Shown here: positions 22,960-36,400 of the stretch, piece by piece | How positions within the stretch are numbered: the stretch's first letter is position 1 | Layout of the letters: every line of letters starts with the position of its first letter | DNA from: Bolinopsis microptera | Lineage: Eukaryota > Ctenophora > Tentaculata > Lobata > Bolinopsidae | Reading direction: 5' to 3' | Assembly: GCF_026151205.1 (NCBI RefSeq) | Contig: NC_087079.1 | Coordinates: 5,413,230-5,477,229, forward strand | Length of the DNA: 64,000 nt | Position numbers and translations under genes: made by a program | The notes under the pieces: model-generated | The model's input: the letters and a program-made list of their open reading frames with translations, nothing else | What the model was told of the DNA's origin: nothing | The model's database searches: none

Positions 22960-25475
22960 ATGTACGGTCCTCTGTTGTTACTAACAACCCTGTTAACAAC
23001 AACATTTTCCCTTGAGACTACCCTGGTCACTCTGACTACCCCTCATTCTAAACTACTGAGAAATGAAACCAGCACCCTCACTCTCCAGCTCAATGAAGTT
23101 GTAAAACAAGATCTCCTCTTCAACTGTACTCCTTCATCACAAGAGCTCCTTGTGATAAATAACGGCCATCAGATAAAGGTTTCATCACGACGTTTTCTCG
23201 AACTTTCCGTCAGGGATAATGTGGAAATATGGTCTCTATACGACCTGACCTCTATACGTCTTTTATATATACGTTAACGGGTCAAATTTAGGTATACATT
23301 TTTACAATTTGTCCGTTTAATTTTCACAATCGTCAACTACAACTCTACCCCACTTAAGGTAAAGAAAGGGACTAACAACAGGACAGTTAGCATTAAAGCT
23401 GGAGGTGAAGTTGGCACGTTGTACATCTCAACTAAGCTGCTGCAACACGACTCACTCAACCTTACCATGCTTACAAAGTATATTCCACCGATTAGAGGTT
23501 AGAAGATAGCATCGTTACCATGGTTACTGTGTTTACCATGCTCACAAAGTATATTCCACCAATAAGAGGTTAGAAGATAGCATCGTCCACTGATTGACTG
23601 GTGAACAGGCCGTAAAAGCACTTAAAAAGAACAGGTTCCAAGACGTGTTATCTTCTAGATTGGTCTGCTAATCTGAACAACATTCCTCTTCAGAATTGGA
23701 GGTGTTTGTGATACACTCTAAGAAGGTAGAAACTGTTATTGAAGTGTTGGGATGGCTCTACGTTGCTTTTTGGTCCATCTCCTATTATCCTCAAATCTAC
23801 CTGAATTGGTCCCGGAAAAGTGTTGTCGGTAGGATAATTAACGATTAATGGGGGATGGGGGGGGGGGGGAGCAACCGAGGGAAGCATCTTATCTTGTGAT
23901 ATCCGTTGTTCTGCTTGAATTTTCACCCGGGCTAAACATTTTTGTTTTCCCGATATCACACCAGTAGCAAATCATTACAATCCACAACTCTTCTCCTACC
24001 AGGACTAAGTTTTGACTTCCTGTTCTACAACGTATTCGGGTTTATGTGCTACTCAGCCTTCAACTTCTCTATGCTGTGGGTAACCCCGGTCAGGAACCAG
24101 TACTATGATGCTTTTCCTCATGGTGTCATCAACGTTCAGTTGTCTGACTTCTGTTTTTCCTTCCATGCGCTTTTCATATGCGGTGAGTGTCAGAGCTCTT
24201 TTATTTTCTTTATTCACACAATCAGTTGTACTATTAACGATTGTTCTAGGAGATTTATTTTCTTCAAAGAAAAATGATTCTAGAAATCTGAAATTCTAAA
24301 AATATAATTGTATTTGTGGAACTGCTAATGAACCAAAAACATCTAAATAATGGTAATACCATCAGCGTTCACGATAATACAGTGTGTATGTTACAAGAAA
24401 GGTGGACACAGGCCTAGCCCGCTGTGTTTAATAATCTTGTCAGGTAACAAACAACTCAACAATCCTAATTGAAAATAAAATGCAGCTATTTCTTAATAAC
24501 AAAACTTGATGCTATCAATGTTAGTGATTAACGGGTCCGGGACTCGTCGGTGTAAAAAATGAGGGTTAGGGTGGGAAATAATTATCATATCCTAACCTTA
24601 ACGCTCATGCCAAAGAGTCCAGACCCAGAATTAACAACTGCTACCCCTTTCTCCACAGCGGTTGGGTGTGGTATGGTACTAATGTTGCTAGTAGCCACCT
24701 TATCCTACATCACATGGTTCCAGTACGTGTCTATGTTCAGTTATGTTAAACTCGTCATCACTGTTTTTAAGGTTTGTTAGTTGTGAGATTGGGAATGTTT
24801 GTAGAGAATGGTTCGATTTGCTATTCATGTTTTCTCCACACCCATCACTACTGCGCTTTTTCCACAGTTAATTCGTCAAATATTTACTAACTCGGTTGTA
24901 ACAGCTGCCTACAAATTTGTTTAAATTATTCCTACAATCTTAATTTATAAACGTTGATAAAATGTTTCTCAGTACTCCCCGCAAGTGTACATGAACTTCA
25001 AGAATAAGAGTACGGAGGCTGTCTCAATCTATCAGTTCCTCCTGGATCTTTCTGGCGGAGTTCTCTCTTTGATACAGGTAACAAAATCAAATATGATTTT
25101 ATGACAAATCTTTTAGTAAATAATGGGATACGTATTATTGGGGTCACCACCAATCTGAAGTGAAGTTCACCACCAATCAAAGGTCGTCATTTAAAAGCTC
25201 TGTGTGATTAGGCAACTAGTGTAATTTTCGAAACTTCTAATAGGACGATTATGACCTATTCAGAATTACTCATAAAACTCCTCTTTCCTCAGATGGGACT
25301 GATAGCCTACAACTACGACGACTGGATGACCTTCCTTGGAGACTTCACTAAGTTCGGTCTGTCTGTCCTGAGCATCCTCTACGACCTCATCTTCATCACC
25401 CAGCACTACATACTGTACCGTGTACCAGCTTATAGTAACCTTAGAGATACGGAGAGTGAAGCGTTACTAAAATAA
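22960..25475 (+). CDS. CTNS: Cystinosin, copy A (lysosomal cystine/H+ exporter)
   Basis: Complete eight-exon gene: 22960-23178, 23359-23497, 23694-23828, 24003-24182, 24366-24443, 24659-24771, 24973-25077 and 25293-25475. It encodes 383 residues; human cystinosin has 367. An N-terminal signal peptide (MYGPLLLLTTLLTTT) and a luminal domain with NxS/T sites (NETS, NCTP, NRTV, NLTM) precede seven membrane segments. The two PQ-loop motifs are clear: GWLYVAFWSISYYPQIYLNW in exon 3 and YSPQVYMNFKNKSTE in exon 7. GLSFDF after the first loop and TKFGLSVLSILYD in exon 8 match the family closely. The C-terminal AYSNL fits the lysosomal YxxL sorting signal at the same place as in vertebrates. No defect seen. 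An inverted second copy lies at 41507-47432 with the same intron positions and phases. Confidence 0.93.
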
Positions 25476-25477
25476 CA

Positions 25478-25565
25478 TATTATGCTCATATTATGCTAAG
25501 ATAAGATATTATGCTCATATTATGCTAAGATAAGATATTATGCTCATATTATGCTAAGATAAGAT
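25478..25565. repeat. Three tandem units of about 31 bp
   Basis: ATATTATGCTCATATTATGC followed by TAAGATAAG repeats three times directly after the cystinosin stop codon, probably within the 3' UTR. Confidence 0.85.
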
Positions 25566-26952
25566 AGTGTGCTCCAGTTTATCAACTAGAGTAGAAGAAG
25601 AAGGAACATGATTCAGATAGGATTTTACTGTTCCTGTAAATCAGCCTCAGTTATTCTAAGCGTGATGTTTCATTGTACGATAATCTTTTCATTTGATACA
25701 GTTCATTATTTATATTTACTTTTTATAAATAGTTATATTTATACCTAATTTAATTTTTTCTATTTTAATTTATGCTGATTTTTAAAAGAATTAAATGTTT
25801 TTATAGTGTCAATGAACCTTCGTGTGACCAATTTATTATTATTTTTTTCATCTTCGTCTTTTTTTTTGTAAACCTACCTAATTATATAATTAAACGACAG
25901 TTTTTTTCCCTTCTGTTTGTCCGTCTATCTGACTGCCCAGTGCCCACTTGCAAATTGGATAAAAATCAAAATGTTGCAGAGTAATAAGGGCGGAACGGAC
26001 ACGTGCACATGCAAAGATTACTGTATGGCATTTTTATCGGTTTCTGGTTATTACGTTGTGTATTTAGTGTTTGGCACAATAATTGTCTGTATCTTCCGTA
26101 AGGATAGATATTTTTTTGATGCGATAAAAACTGGTTTTCTAGTATGTTATAAAAGTAAGAACAGCACACATCAAGTCTACAGGCGCCATGGATAGAAAGG
26201 ACAATACAAACCCGTGCTTCGTCGCCCCTCACAGCTCGACTACAAGAGTATTCAATTGGTTGCTGTGAGATAGATTTCTACGTGAGTCACGTCTTTTTCT
26301 TACAGGTAACAAGCCTCTACTCAGTCCGCTCACATCATAGTCTAGTTTCACCACGGATAAGAAGGGTGACTCATGACTCACCGTTTATCTGTGCTAAACC
26401 CGGGTGAGCCGTTTAGTTTATCTGTGCGTGGTTGCTGACCCGGGTAGAGTTAAGTGTGTGAGTTTATATTTATAAGACATGACATCTGTGCAGAGCCAGT
26501 AGTTTGCACACACGACTGACCTAGATAGTTGGATTAAGTTATTTAAACTTAATTAATTTAAAAAACTTAGTTAATTTAAACTTATTTATTTTATTCCCGT
26601 GCTAAGTGTATTCAAGGGGGTTAAAAAACAAGACCATTATTGTAATTAAAACCTCACATGTGTGGTCGCCGCATTTATTATTATTTGCTGTCGTGTTCAG
26701 CGTATGTTTGAATTTATATTTTTTAGGAATTTCTCGAGTATTTCGTTATTTTAAGTAATAAGTATGGTCTGAAAAGAAATTCAAGTATGGACTGAAATTA
26801 TTAGAGGACAACAATAATTTGATTTGTCCACCATATTGCTAATGATTTTGCCAACAGGCTATGATTCGTGCTTTTTTGTCTAGCCTTTTAAACACTTTTA
26901 TTAGACTTTGAAAATTTTATATATTGAAACCATCTTGCAGTGTACATGTACA
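25566..26952. other. Intergenic, nothing recognised
   Basis: AT-rich, with no supported exon. Near 26330-26460 the phrases GGTGACTCATGACTCACC and ACCCGGGT occur without a clear element boundary. Confidence 0.4.
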
Positions 26953-29900
26953 ATGAAGATTGACAAGTTGTTACCTTTGATTGTAACGTTCGTCATAACT
27001 ATTCAGGCCAGGTAAGCCTTTTATTGTTTATTTATTTCTCCAGTCCTGCACGCCGCCGCCGAACGCCACCGCCGCCGATGATTTTCCAGCCACGCCGCCG
27101 CCGCCGTTTTCAAATGGCGTACACGGCGTGAGCCTGTTTATAGTTACTAGCAGGAACCCGTCTACCCTAAAGTGGTGTCAAGACTCGAGAGACTAAAATA
27201 ATTATTACCTATTTAATTCGCGTTTTTGACATCACTTGGGAGTCCAAATTTTGGGCACTAAAATTCTTATTCCTTGGCCTATTTTTTATTTTTTCATGCT
27301 GATTTGAAGGCCATTAAAGCATTTGACCCAGTCAAAAAAGTTTCAGTTGTATATCTTTTATGGTTTTTGCGGGAAGTCGTGTTAAAGTTGATGCCATGGT
27401 GTCAGTAAAATGGCACGGAACCATATATATCGTCTCGCTTTATATATAGTAAGATACGCCGAATGCGCCCTTTCGTAATTTTGGCAAGAATATTTTGAAC
27501 GAAATCCAACATTTTAGACCATATCATTTTCTATATGATTTCTACACGAGTGGATACTGTAGCAGGCATCGCTAATGTCGATATTTTGCCGTTTATCTAC
27601 ACATGTTTAAGCAATATAGTTATACTACGTCACGCTATAAAGCTATAACCGCGTCACGTAAAGTTGTGCATCGAAAGTTAGCTTCAGATATGTTTGTAAG
27701 TGTTAAGTTTACCAGTATTTTTACCAGTAGTTAATTACCATAGTAGTTCACCAGTATTGTTTATCAGTAGATAGATTGTTTATCAGTTATTCTGATAGTT
27801 GATATTATTATATTTATTTATCTTTTTACAATTTTTAAAAGCTCCGAACGGATATCACCTAGTTACAGAAAGCAATTTCTCAACTTCTATCCATGACTTC
27901 GCGTTGACTTGATCAAACCTTTTAATGTCGCAAAAATGTAAACCAAAATTGGACTAATGCTATTCTGATTCTTTGACTTTTTCTTTTACGTTTCCTTACT
28001 TACGTTTTAAATTATAAACTGCGATAATATATATAGACACGGTACGCAAACTTATCTATAATATATTTCAGGCTGTTATACAAGCTACGAGCAGAATGTT
28101 GGTATGTTTCCGGACTCCCAGAAATTATCAACGAGAGAATTCAGGAGTTTAGAAAGTTGTCAGGAATGGTGTGATGATACTCCCCGCTGTAAAGGAGTAG
28201 CCGTGAGTCCCGCGAATTGGGCTTTACGAGAGTGCTTTCTGGTGGGCACTACGCACATAACAGCAAGGAGTGGATGGACTGCTAGTTCTCTAACTGATTG
28301 TGACCAGGGTAAATTACAAAACACATTTTTCCTTTTTAAGCTCTAGAGTTTTTATCGTGCATGGTTTTCCGTGGGCCTCAAGGGCCTCAGTGCGTCACAA
28401 GGTTATCTGAAATGAACTCACAAATATTAAATACAAGCTTCGTGTCAAAATTCAAAACTGCTAAAAATTGCTCTCCGCATGGAATTATTCAAGAGGAAAA
28501 TTTAATCTGCGAAATCACGTGACCTTTCGCCGATTACGCCGCCGCCGCCGACGATTTTAACCACACCGCCGCCGTTTTGAAAAAAAACGGCGGCATGCAG
28601 CACTGTCATCTCCGCAGCAAACCAAACCGATATTATTATTTTAGGATAAATAATTTTATAATAATAATGGAAAGCCCGTGATCAATGATCTTTGCATGTG
28701 CGTGTTATAATATTGGTAACTTTTCCACTTCCTATTTCTCATCCATTTTGCACGTGCAGAAAGAAACTGTTGAATATGAATATCACAAACACTTTTATTT
28801 ATTCCTTCTTGCAGGAGCCGAATTAGAGAAAATACCAATAGTAAAATCTGACGCAGCAAACTGGTATCGTTACGACATGACACCGGACAAAGCTCACGAT
28901 GGAGATTACAGCACGTACTACAGTGCTCGACACGGTGATTTGCAAAACTGGCTAAAACTTTCCCTATCAGGGAGGTACGAGATAGCAGTCGTTAAGATAA
29001 CCAACAGGTTAAGTTGCTGTCAAGAGAGGATTATTGACACTGCCGTCAAGGTCTACAGTGGCGGGATAGAAACGGGCGACTGCGGCACAATCTCAGGTAG
29101 TTAAGTCTTCTCATAATTTATTATATTATAAAGAATTCATACAAGCTTGCAAACCTAAGGGAAAACTAAAACACATACAAACCATACGATTGACAGTTAC
29201 TTGACCACACTCTACAGTTACCAAGTAAAACATAAAATCCCGTCTAATGACACGTACTTTAGCTTCAGATATTGACTCTGATCACCCAACGGATCCAGAA
29301 GCTCAAACATACACCATGAACTGTAACAATGCGGAAGGAGATATGATCATGATAACAGATTCACCCTCGGACAAGTTGGGCCATGCTATCTCTGAAGTGG
29401 TGGTATATATAGGTGAGTCTCCTTTTTTCAAGACCAGATGTGAGGTTTAAGTAAGGGCAGATATGGGTAAACAGTAAACAGTAAAACATATATTTGACAA
29501 AAACCCATAATCATGGGTAGAGTGGACCGCTGCCAGTGTCTCTCTTTCCCAAACAAAAGGAAATGATATTAATTTAATTGACCGTCCGCAAATGCAAAAT
29601 GATACCGAGAATAAAATCGGTTGCTCGCCTTTCCCATTCATTCACGATCTACGAATTTTTATAAGTTACGATTAATTACATCATGCTGTAAAAATTGCTT
29701 TGGGTTGCTTTTGGGTCGATACCTAATATTTCGGAATAAGGGTGGTAGTTAGTGTCCAATTATAAACTGATGTTTATTGAATCATTATTGCCCAGTACAG
29801 TTGCCTTCGGGTATTTCTTCTTAATCTATTACAATTATGTTATATGAATGGAAAAAAGCGAGCGATGATGATGATTATGGGTTTCGGTCAAATATAGTAT

Positions 29901-32486
29901 TAGTAGTGTTGATAGTATTAAAACGGTTTATGTCAACAAATAAAATATACCCTCTAGTCTGGCTTTAATTCGCTGTTTCATTTCAGTTTCATGTGAAGAA
30001 GGCACCTATCGGGATGCTTCTATGACGAAATGTGCTAAATGCAACATTGGAGAGCAACCTAACAATGCAAAAACGGCTTGCAGTAAGTTCCTAAAAATAT
30101 ACTCTTGAAAATAACACATCACAAGAGTGACCCAGTTTATCTCAGCAAATATAAAACAATATACCCTCTCTTATTCTGGTTGGTGGTTTACTAACCAAAC
30201 ACCAATTCCAGTTCCATGCAAGGCAGGGACCTTCAAGGACGGTTCACTGTCAGTATGCAAGCAGTGTCCCACAAACAGTTATAGTGCGGAGAGAGCAGGG
30301 CTGTGTATCACGTGTCCTAGAGGGTCGCATGCTTCCGAGGATCACATTCGTTGTGGTATATTTCTTTCAGTTAGCATTTCATATACTTCGCCTGGGTCAA
30401 ATCAATATTGAGACCAACAAAGTTTGATTTAAAATGATTTCTTTTAGCTTGCACTATTTTATATATAATTATCAAAATCGCTCAGTTTCTTGCGAGAGTC
30501 TGCCTTCTAACTGGAAGGAGATTATAACAGAAACACAGTTCCCCCTCCCACCTGGAGCTGAAGTTTCCCTGAAGTGTAGTCCCGGGCACACTCTGACTGG
30601 AGACAGCACTCTCACATGTGTTGAGGGAACTAACTTTTCCTCAATGAACACCCCCCTCATGTGTGCTAGGTTTGTCTGGTGATTATTAAAAGTAATTTTA
30701 GCAAGTTTAAACTTTCTAAGCAGTTAAGTCACTTAATTGGACACTTTTAACGGAACAGATAGAATTAACATCTCATCATCATAGACACGTGCGGGTCCCT
30801 CCTGGACACAGCAAACCTAGGAACAAGTACAGAGTTCCCGGTGCAGTACGGTGTTGTGATGACAGTGGACTGTGAGACTGGGCACTATCTGTCAGGAGCA
30901 GACACTATCACCTGTATCAAGGATAGGATATACAAGTCGCACCAGGATCCTCTTTGTATTGCAAGTGAGTAGTCGAGGGTTTGTGAATCAACAGACTGAG
31001 TGAACTCGAGCAGGATTTCTGATGTGCTCTAAGTATTAAAAAGCCTTTAAAATTGAAGATAAACATAAAATTACAGTACTATCTTACCAGAGAGCTGCAC
31101 GCGGCTGCCCCCTGAGATCACACACCTACAGACAGACACGCAGTTCCCGGTGACTTACAGCACTACAGTACAAGTACAGTGTTCGGAGGGAAGGGAGCTA
31201 AGGGGGGACCTTGTGATCACGTGTGACCAGGATACTGACTTCCTCTTCCAGGAGAAACCTCGCTGTAATGAACTAGGTTTGTGAGCTGATCCTCTAAGTT
31301 TCAAATGTATCAATTTTCTTCAATCTGTTTAAACCGTATAGCTTGAAATTAAAACAAAATCGTTATTCTGGAAATCTATATTGTGGGCTTTATCTGAATC
31401 TTAGTCATCTTTTACGCGGAGTTTTTAAACATAAGATAATAACTCCATTGTACAGGAACTTGCTCGGGATTAAGGCTAGACAGTAATCTCTACAGTGACT
31501 CCCAGTTCCCCGTGAAGAAGGGGACACCAGTGGATGTGAACTGTGTGGCTGGATACTCCTTAACTGGAGACAGAACCATCATCTGCGTCCAGGACACAGA
31601 CTTCAACTCCCCCCAGAACTTCCCTAGCTGCTCTATTGACAAGTGCACTGGGTTACCGGATGAAATGTTCAACTTGAAGACAAACATCCCACTTCCAGTG
31701 GACTACGGAACAAAAGTGGAACTGGAGTGTATCCCGGGGTACAGTCTGTCAGGAAACGGTCTGATCACCTGTATCAAGAAAAGAACTGGCAGTATGAAGA
31801 CACTCCTCACTGTGTTTTAAGTGAGATCCCGGAACACAGATGATTTTTGCTGAATCATTGTTAATTTGTTAATTAAAGACCTAACAACGAACTGTTCCCC
31901 ACAGACACGTGTACAGAACTTCCAGCAGCTCTCTCAGACATGACAACGACCAGCACCTTCCCCTTAATAGTAGGAACAGTGGTGGAAGTTGCCTGTAAGC
32001 CGGGTCACACTCTAGCTGGGGGCAATACCATCACATGTGAGAGGGGAGTAGTATTCACCCTGGAGCAACGTCCTACTTGCACCATAGGTTTGTTAAATAG
32101 TGAATGCATATCGTATGGTTGGTCATAGGTAGAAATAAAATCCCTTTTGATATAATTTGATTCTTTCAAGGCTGTTTCAATTACTCAATATTGCTTTGAA
32201 GAACAATTACTGTTGCATTCAATTATAAAAGTCACAATCCCAAAATATTAATCATTTCGGTCTTTTTATTTTTATCTTTTACCCCCATTCTTTCCCTCAG
32301 ATCAGTGCAAAAGATTGTTGACTGAGAACTATCTCATCACTAACTCGAGTTTCCCTGTCGTATACGGGACCACGATCTCAGTGTCCTGTGAGCCAGGCTA
32401 CTCCTTGATGGGAAGTAAGGAGATCACATGTGAGCAGGGAATATTGTTCTCTCACCAATACACTCGTCCTAAGTGTGTCAATCCAG
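26953..32486 (+). CDS. Secreted mosaic protein: PAN/apple, F5/8C-like, ephrin-receptor-like, multiple sushi
   Basis: Exons: 26953-27011 (signal peptide MKIDKLLPLIVTFVITIQA, tentative), 28072-28308, 28815-29096, 29269-29412, 29987-30082, 30212-30355, 30486-30669, 30785-30964, 31091-31276, 31456-31820, 31905-32087, 32301-32486. Exon 2 is a PAN/apple-like domain (CYTSYEQN...SCQEWCDDTPRCKGVAV). Exons 3-4 form an F5/8C or fucolectin-like domain (AHDGDYSTYYSARHG...AISEVVVYIG). Exons 5-6 are ephrin-receptor-like Cys repeats (CKAGTFKDGS...CKQCP). Exons 7-12 hold seven sushi domains, two of them in exon 10. Almost all introns are phase 1. Three oddities: exon 1 does not match exon 2 in phase, so a small exon may be missing; the exon 7 donor is phase 2 where phase 1 is needed; exon 10 has a one-base frameshift near 31780. 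Reading through the last donor stops after a few codons. A carbohydrate or surface-recognition role is inferred. Confidence 0.75.
27040..27126. repeat. GC-rich CGCCGC island, copy 1
   Basis: CACGCCGCCGCCG clusters around the phrase CCGATGATTTTCCAGCCACG and end with CACGGCGTG. The sequence is very different in base composition from its surroundings. A second copy lies at 28533-28600 in the next intron. Confidence 0.7.
27140..27465 (+). repeat. Dispersed repeat of about 320 bp, copy 1
   Basis: Begins GCAGGAACCCGTCTACCC and ends TATATATAGTAAGATA. The same order of phrases (TGGTGTCAAGACTC, AATTCGCGTTTTTGACA, CATGCTGATTTGAAGGCC, TCAGTAAAATGG) occurs in opposite orientation at 52203-52530. It is non-coding and lies in intron 1 of the mosaic gene. 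Confidence 0.75.
28533..28600. repeat. GC-rich CGCCGC island, copy 2
   Basis: GCCGCCGCCGCCGACGATTT and ACCGCCGCCGTTTTG recur as in copy 1, followed by AACGGCGGCATGCAGC. Copy 1 has CAGTCCTGCACGCCGCC, the inverted form of the closing phrase, so each island looks like a small inverted-repeat insertion. Confidence 0.65.
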
Positions 32487-33491
32487 GTGAGACTTAATCT
32501 ATCACTAACTCAGTCCACTGGATAGAAGTTTCCATACCGTTACTTAATAAATAATATTCATTGATTCTTATTTCCATACCATTACTTAATAAATAATATT
32601 GATTGATTCTTATTTGTATCACTGTAACTAACAGTACGTCTTTTATCTACACACTGATTAGTGATTGTTGTCCTGTAGTTATGTTCAATACCGTGATTTC
32701 GTATTTCGACTATCTTAACAACAGATATCCCCAAATTCAAAGAGTGAATTGGGAGGGCTCCACAAATTGGGATAGTAAATAGATAATATAATGCTGATTT
32801 ACGATCCGAGCAACAAATATGCTTTTCTGGTTTTCTTTTCACTAGATTAAATATTAGACTGATCATTTTGGAAATGGAAGCCTTTGAGAAGTGATCCGTA
32901 ATGTGGATTAATTTGAATCAACCACTAAAAATGTATAATCACGTCGAGTAAGCCCCCCCCCCCCCCCTCCTCGAGTAAACTCACGGTAAAAACAAAACAC
33001 GTGTGTGAGCGTTTTGGAAATTTATTCGATTTTGAAAATCTTGGACCTCTATTTTTGGCAATTTTTGAGGTCCAAGATTTTCAAAATCGAATAAAAAATT
33101 TTTCTGGGTGATTGCTCAAAAAATGTAGGAGATAGATTTTTAGACTCGATTTTCAGGGCGTGCGATTGAATATCGCTCGCGCAATACAATAACACATAAG
33201 CACTGACCTTTGACCGGCAATAATTTCGGCTAGGAACAATATTTTTCCATGGGACCAAATGCATTCGATACATATTACCCCCCTCCATCAGAAACAACTA
33301 TAAAATCAATTTCGAGACAATTTTGATGAAGACCCTCCGGCCCCCTTAAAACGCACCTTCAATCACGTTACAATGCGTTTAACTGTAATAAACCTTTACT
33401 TGAAGACTTGACGTATCGAGTTCGAATTCAAAGTCAGTACGAAAGTATCAATACAGCATACAGCATACAGAATTGCAGAACATAAGTTTAC
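32487..33491. other. Convergent intergenic region
   Basis: Separates the 3' ends of the mosaic gene (+) and the SR-like gene (-). It holds a duplicated TTTCCATACCRTTACTTAAT phrase (32530 and 32572), a C run (32950-32966) and the hairpin at 33030-33096. The last exon of the minus-strand gene should be here but I cannot identify it. Confidence 0.5.
33030..33096. repeat. Hairpin with 25-bp arms
   Basis: ATTCGATTTTGAAAATCTTG plus GACCTC on the left is matched by its perfect complement GAGGTC plus CAAGATTTTCAAAATCGAAT on the right, around a loop of about 15 bp. It may be the core of a small palindromic element bounded by the C run at 32950; the other boundary is unclear. Confidence 0.8.
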
Positions 33492-36400
33492 CTTATCTTC
33501 AGGCTTCTGAGGTTCAGTTTTGTACACTTGAACTAGCTCCGGAGAAGGGGACCTGACGTCGGGGGAGCGGTCTCTTTTCCTGGACTTTTCCTGGGGTCAC
33601 GTGGTTATAATATGGGGTCACGTGGTTATAATATGGGGTCACGTGGTTATAATATGGGGTCACGTGGTTATAATATGGGGTCATGTGATCATAAGATGGA
33701 GTCCTGCTATTTTAAAATGAGGATAGGGGTCGTGGAAGGACCGTAACAGACATAACTGATAACATAAACGAGACCATTCCATAGAATATAAAAATAAATT
33801 TTCGTTTAATTGTTCATCTCAGGGCAATTGAAGTGGTCATAAAGTGGACCGATTGACGCATCGTATGAGTCACACTTCAAAACACCGCAAGAAGACCAAA
33901 TCTCCCCAATAATAACAAACCTGGTCTCTTTTGTCTTCTCCTTGTGGTTCCTTCTTTCTGGGGTGACCACCGCCATAACTCATAGACAGAGCAGTTAGGA
34001 GATCAGATGGGGCTTGGCTCGTGGTCGGGGGCGGGGTTTTCGGTCCTGGAAGGTTTGATTGATAACAAATAGATTATTGGCACCCGGGCCCCTCATCATA
34101 ATATTATTTCAAAAACTGCTCTCCTCTATTCTGAAGCTAAAACGTTGTCCCGGCCTTAAACCTCGCCCAATTAAAACCCCACGCGTCACAGGACCATTGA
34201 CCCTTAGCTGCAACTCTAACCGCTAACATGCACGTTAACCCAAGCCATGAATCCTAATTTTTAAAAATAACCGCCCAAAAATAAATAGCAACAGAGTTAT
34301 AAGGACATGTTGACACACATATTATAATAATGATAACAGATAACAGATCCTCAGTCCCACCTTGCGGAGGAGGGGCAGCGCCAGGAGTAGGAGAAGCAGC
34401 CTCTTTGTCTCCGAACAGTGTGTTCCCAAAGAGAGCGGACTGGAATGCGAACTCCAACAGAGAACTCCCGGAGGAGTCAGCACTTTCCTTCTTGCCAGCC
34501 GGCTTTTTGTCCACGTCGGGAGGTCTTTCTCCTGTCTGGGGAGGGTTTTAAGCTAGGTTACAAGCACGGTAGCTGTAGATTTGGGAGGGGTCTGTTCTAT
34601 AATTGTATATTTGTTGTCCAGTCAACAATGATAAGACTGGTAAAAAAGAATAAATTTTGATTTACGGGTCACTCAACTCTTGAAAGCTTGAATATGACTT
34701 GCTAAAAAAACGTACCTTTCTAGCAAAAGGATGAGAAGTGGGCCATGACATAACTTTTGAATGGATTTCTGCTTTACTAATCTTGATAACTGGTGGCAAG
34801 TCAGACACCTCTTCTTTTCTCTGTTTCAACTGTGGGCTGTGAGAAGATGTCGTAAACAAATATTAAGTTTAGAAATGTTACCAGATTAACTTGTTTCCGC
34901 ATGACAAGGGAGTGATCACTGATCGTACAGAACCAATTCTAACACGTGCTACTAATTCTTTCTTAACATATCACCATTTCACGGGCAGTGTGTTTTCTTA
35001 CCTTTCAGGAGGATGCTTCAGGCATAGTACAGACAGATCCGTCTGAAAAAATCGATCTGCCGACACACAAAGCTTACAAAGGATTTTTGACGTTTTTGAG
35101 TCCTAATAGATGTCCTTTATGGCTGACCAACTTTTCCAAACTTTTCCACGTGTCTTAAGGCCACTTTTTGCCACTTTACCACTTTTTACCACCTTTCTTG
35201 TTTGTCGAATATCTTTAGTTGTGAACATCGTAAAAGGTTGCGGATCAATCGACTGTGTTCATATTACCATGAAGAAAAACTTTTGTCATAACAATTTTTA
35301 CGTCAGATAATCAGTTAATTGGATAATTATCAATTAGCTAATTAGCAAAATTCTAAAAATTTTTTATTGGCTCAAAATGATCGGAATAGCTTAAAACACG
35401 GAGAAAAGTAGTTTTTAGAAAAACTTTGAAAATTTTTCACTTACATTTTTTTTCGAGACTTGAAAAATTTCGAAAATTCAAAATATTTTTTTCCGCCAAA
35501 AGTGATCAAATTGCATGAAACGCGGAGAAAAATGCTTTTCAAAAAAACTTAGTGAATTTTTCGTTTCAAGAATACTTAAATCACCAATATTTGTAGTTGG
35601 AGTTCAGTAAATCGCGGCAGATTTTAGTAATCAGGAATTACTAAGTGGAAAGGTCTGAAACTGAAAAACGTTAACCATACGATATAAGAGTTTCATAACT
35701 AATTACAATACAGCCTTATCGATTTTCACAGAAACTGCACCAATGGCACAGTCAAGATCGAAAGACGAAACGATAGCCTGCTGTACTATCATTTTATTGA
35801 TTTCAATGATGAATCAGTGGGGTTAAGATAATCACATTTGTAATAAATAAAACCTCTCTGTACCGTCAATTGTGCTAATCTAAACCGGCCTACCTGGATT
35901 ACCAGACCTCTTCTTTTCCTCAACAATCAAGCCAAGTTGTTCATATCGCATTTGGTGGACGATGTAAGTACATATCGAGCTGTATTCAATCACAATACGA
36001 CACAATGCAATACGTGTATATTATATTATGGCCCTTAATGAGGTATATGAAACGTTCTATACCGTACACTTCTCGTTTAATTTCTCCCGTGATAGGCCCG
36101 GTATGGAGAGGTTTTACAGTTTATCACGAAAACGTCTACTTGGTCTCATGACTCTTTGACAGCTCAAAGAAGGCAAGAAAAGACCAGAAAGCTTAAAATG
36201 TCAACTCGCTCTTTTCAATGCTCTTCGATCTGTCCCACATTAATCCCGAGCTGATCATCATGGGCCCCGAATATCCTGTCGGGAGAACCTGTATTTTTAC
36301 TTCACGACTTCCGGATTTCAAATCAACATCCTCAATAACATTAACAATCCTTCCTGATCAGGATCTGTCTCTATTAGCAATTTCCAAAATATCCTGACTC

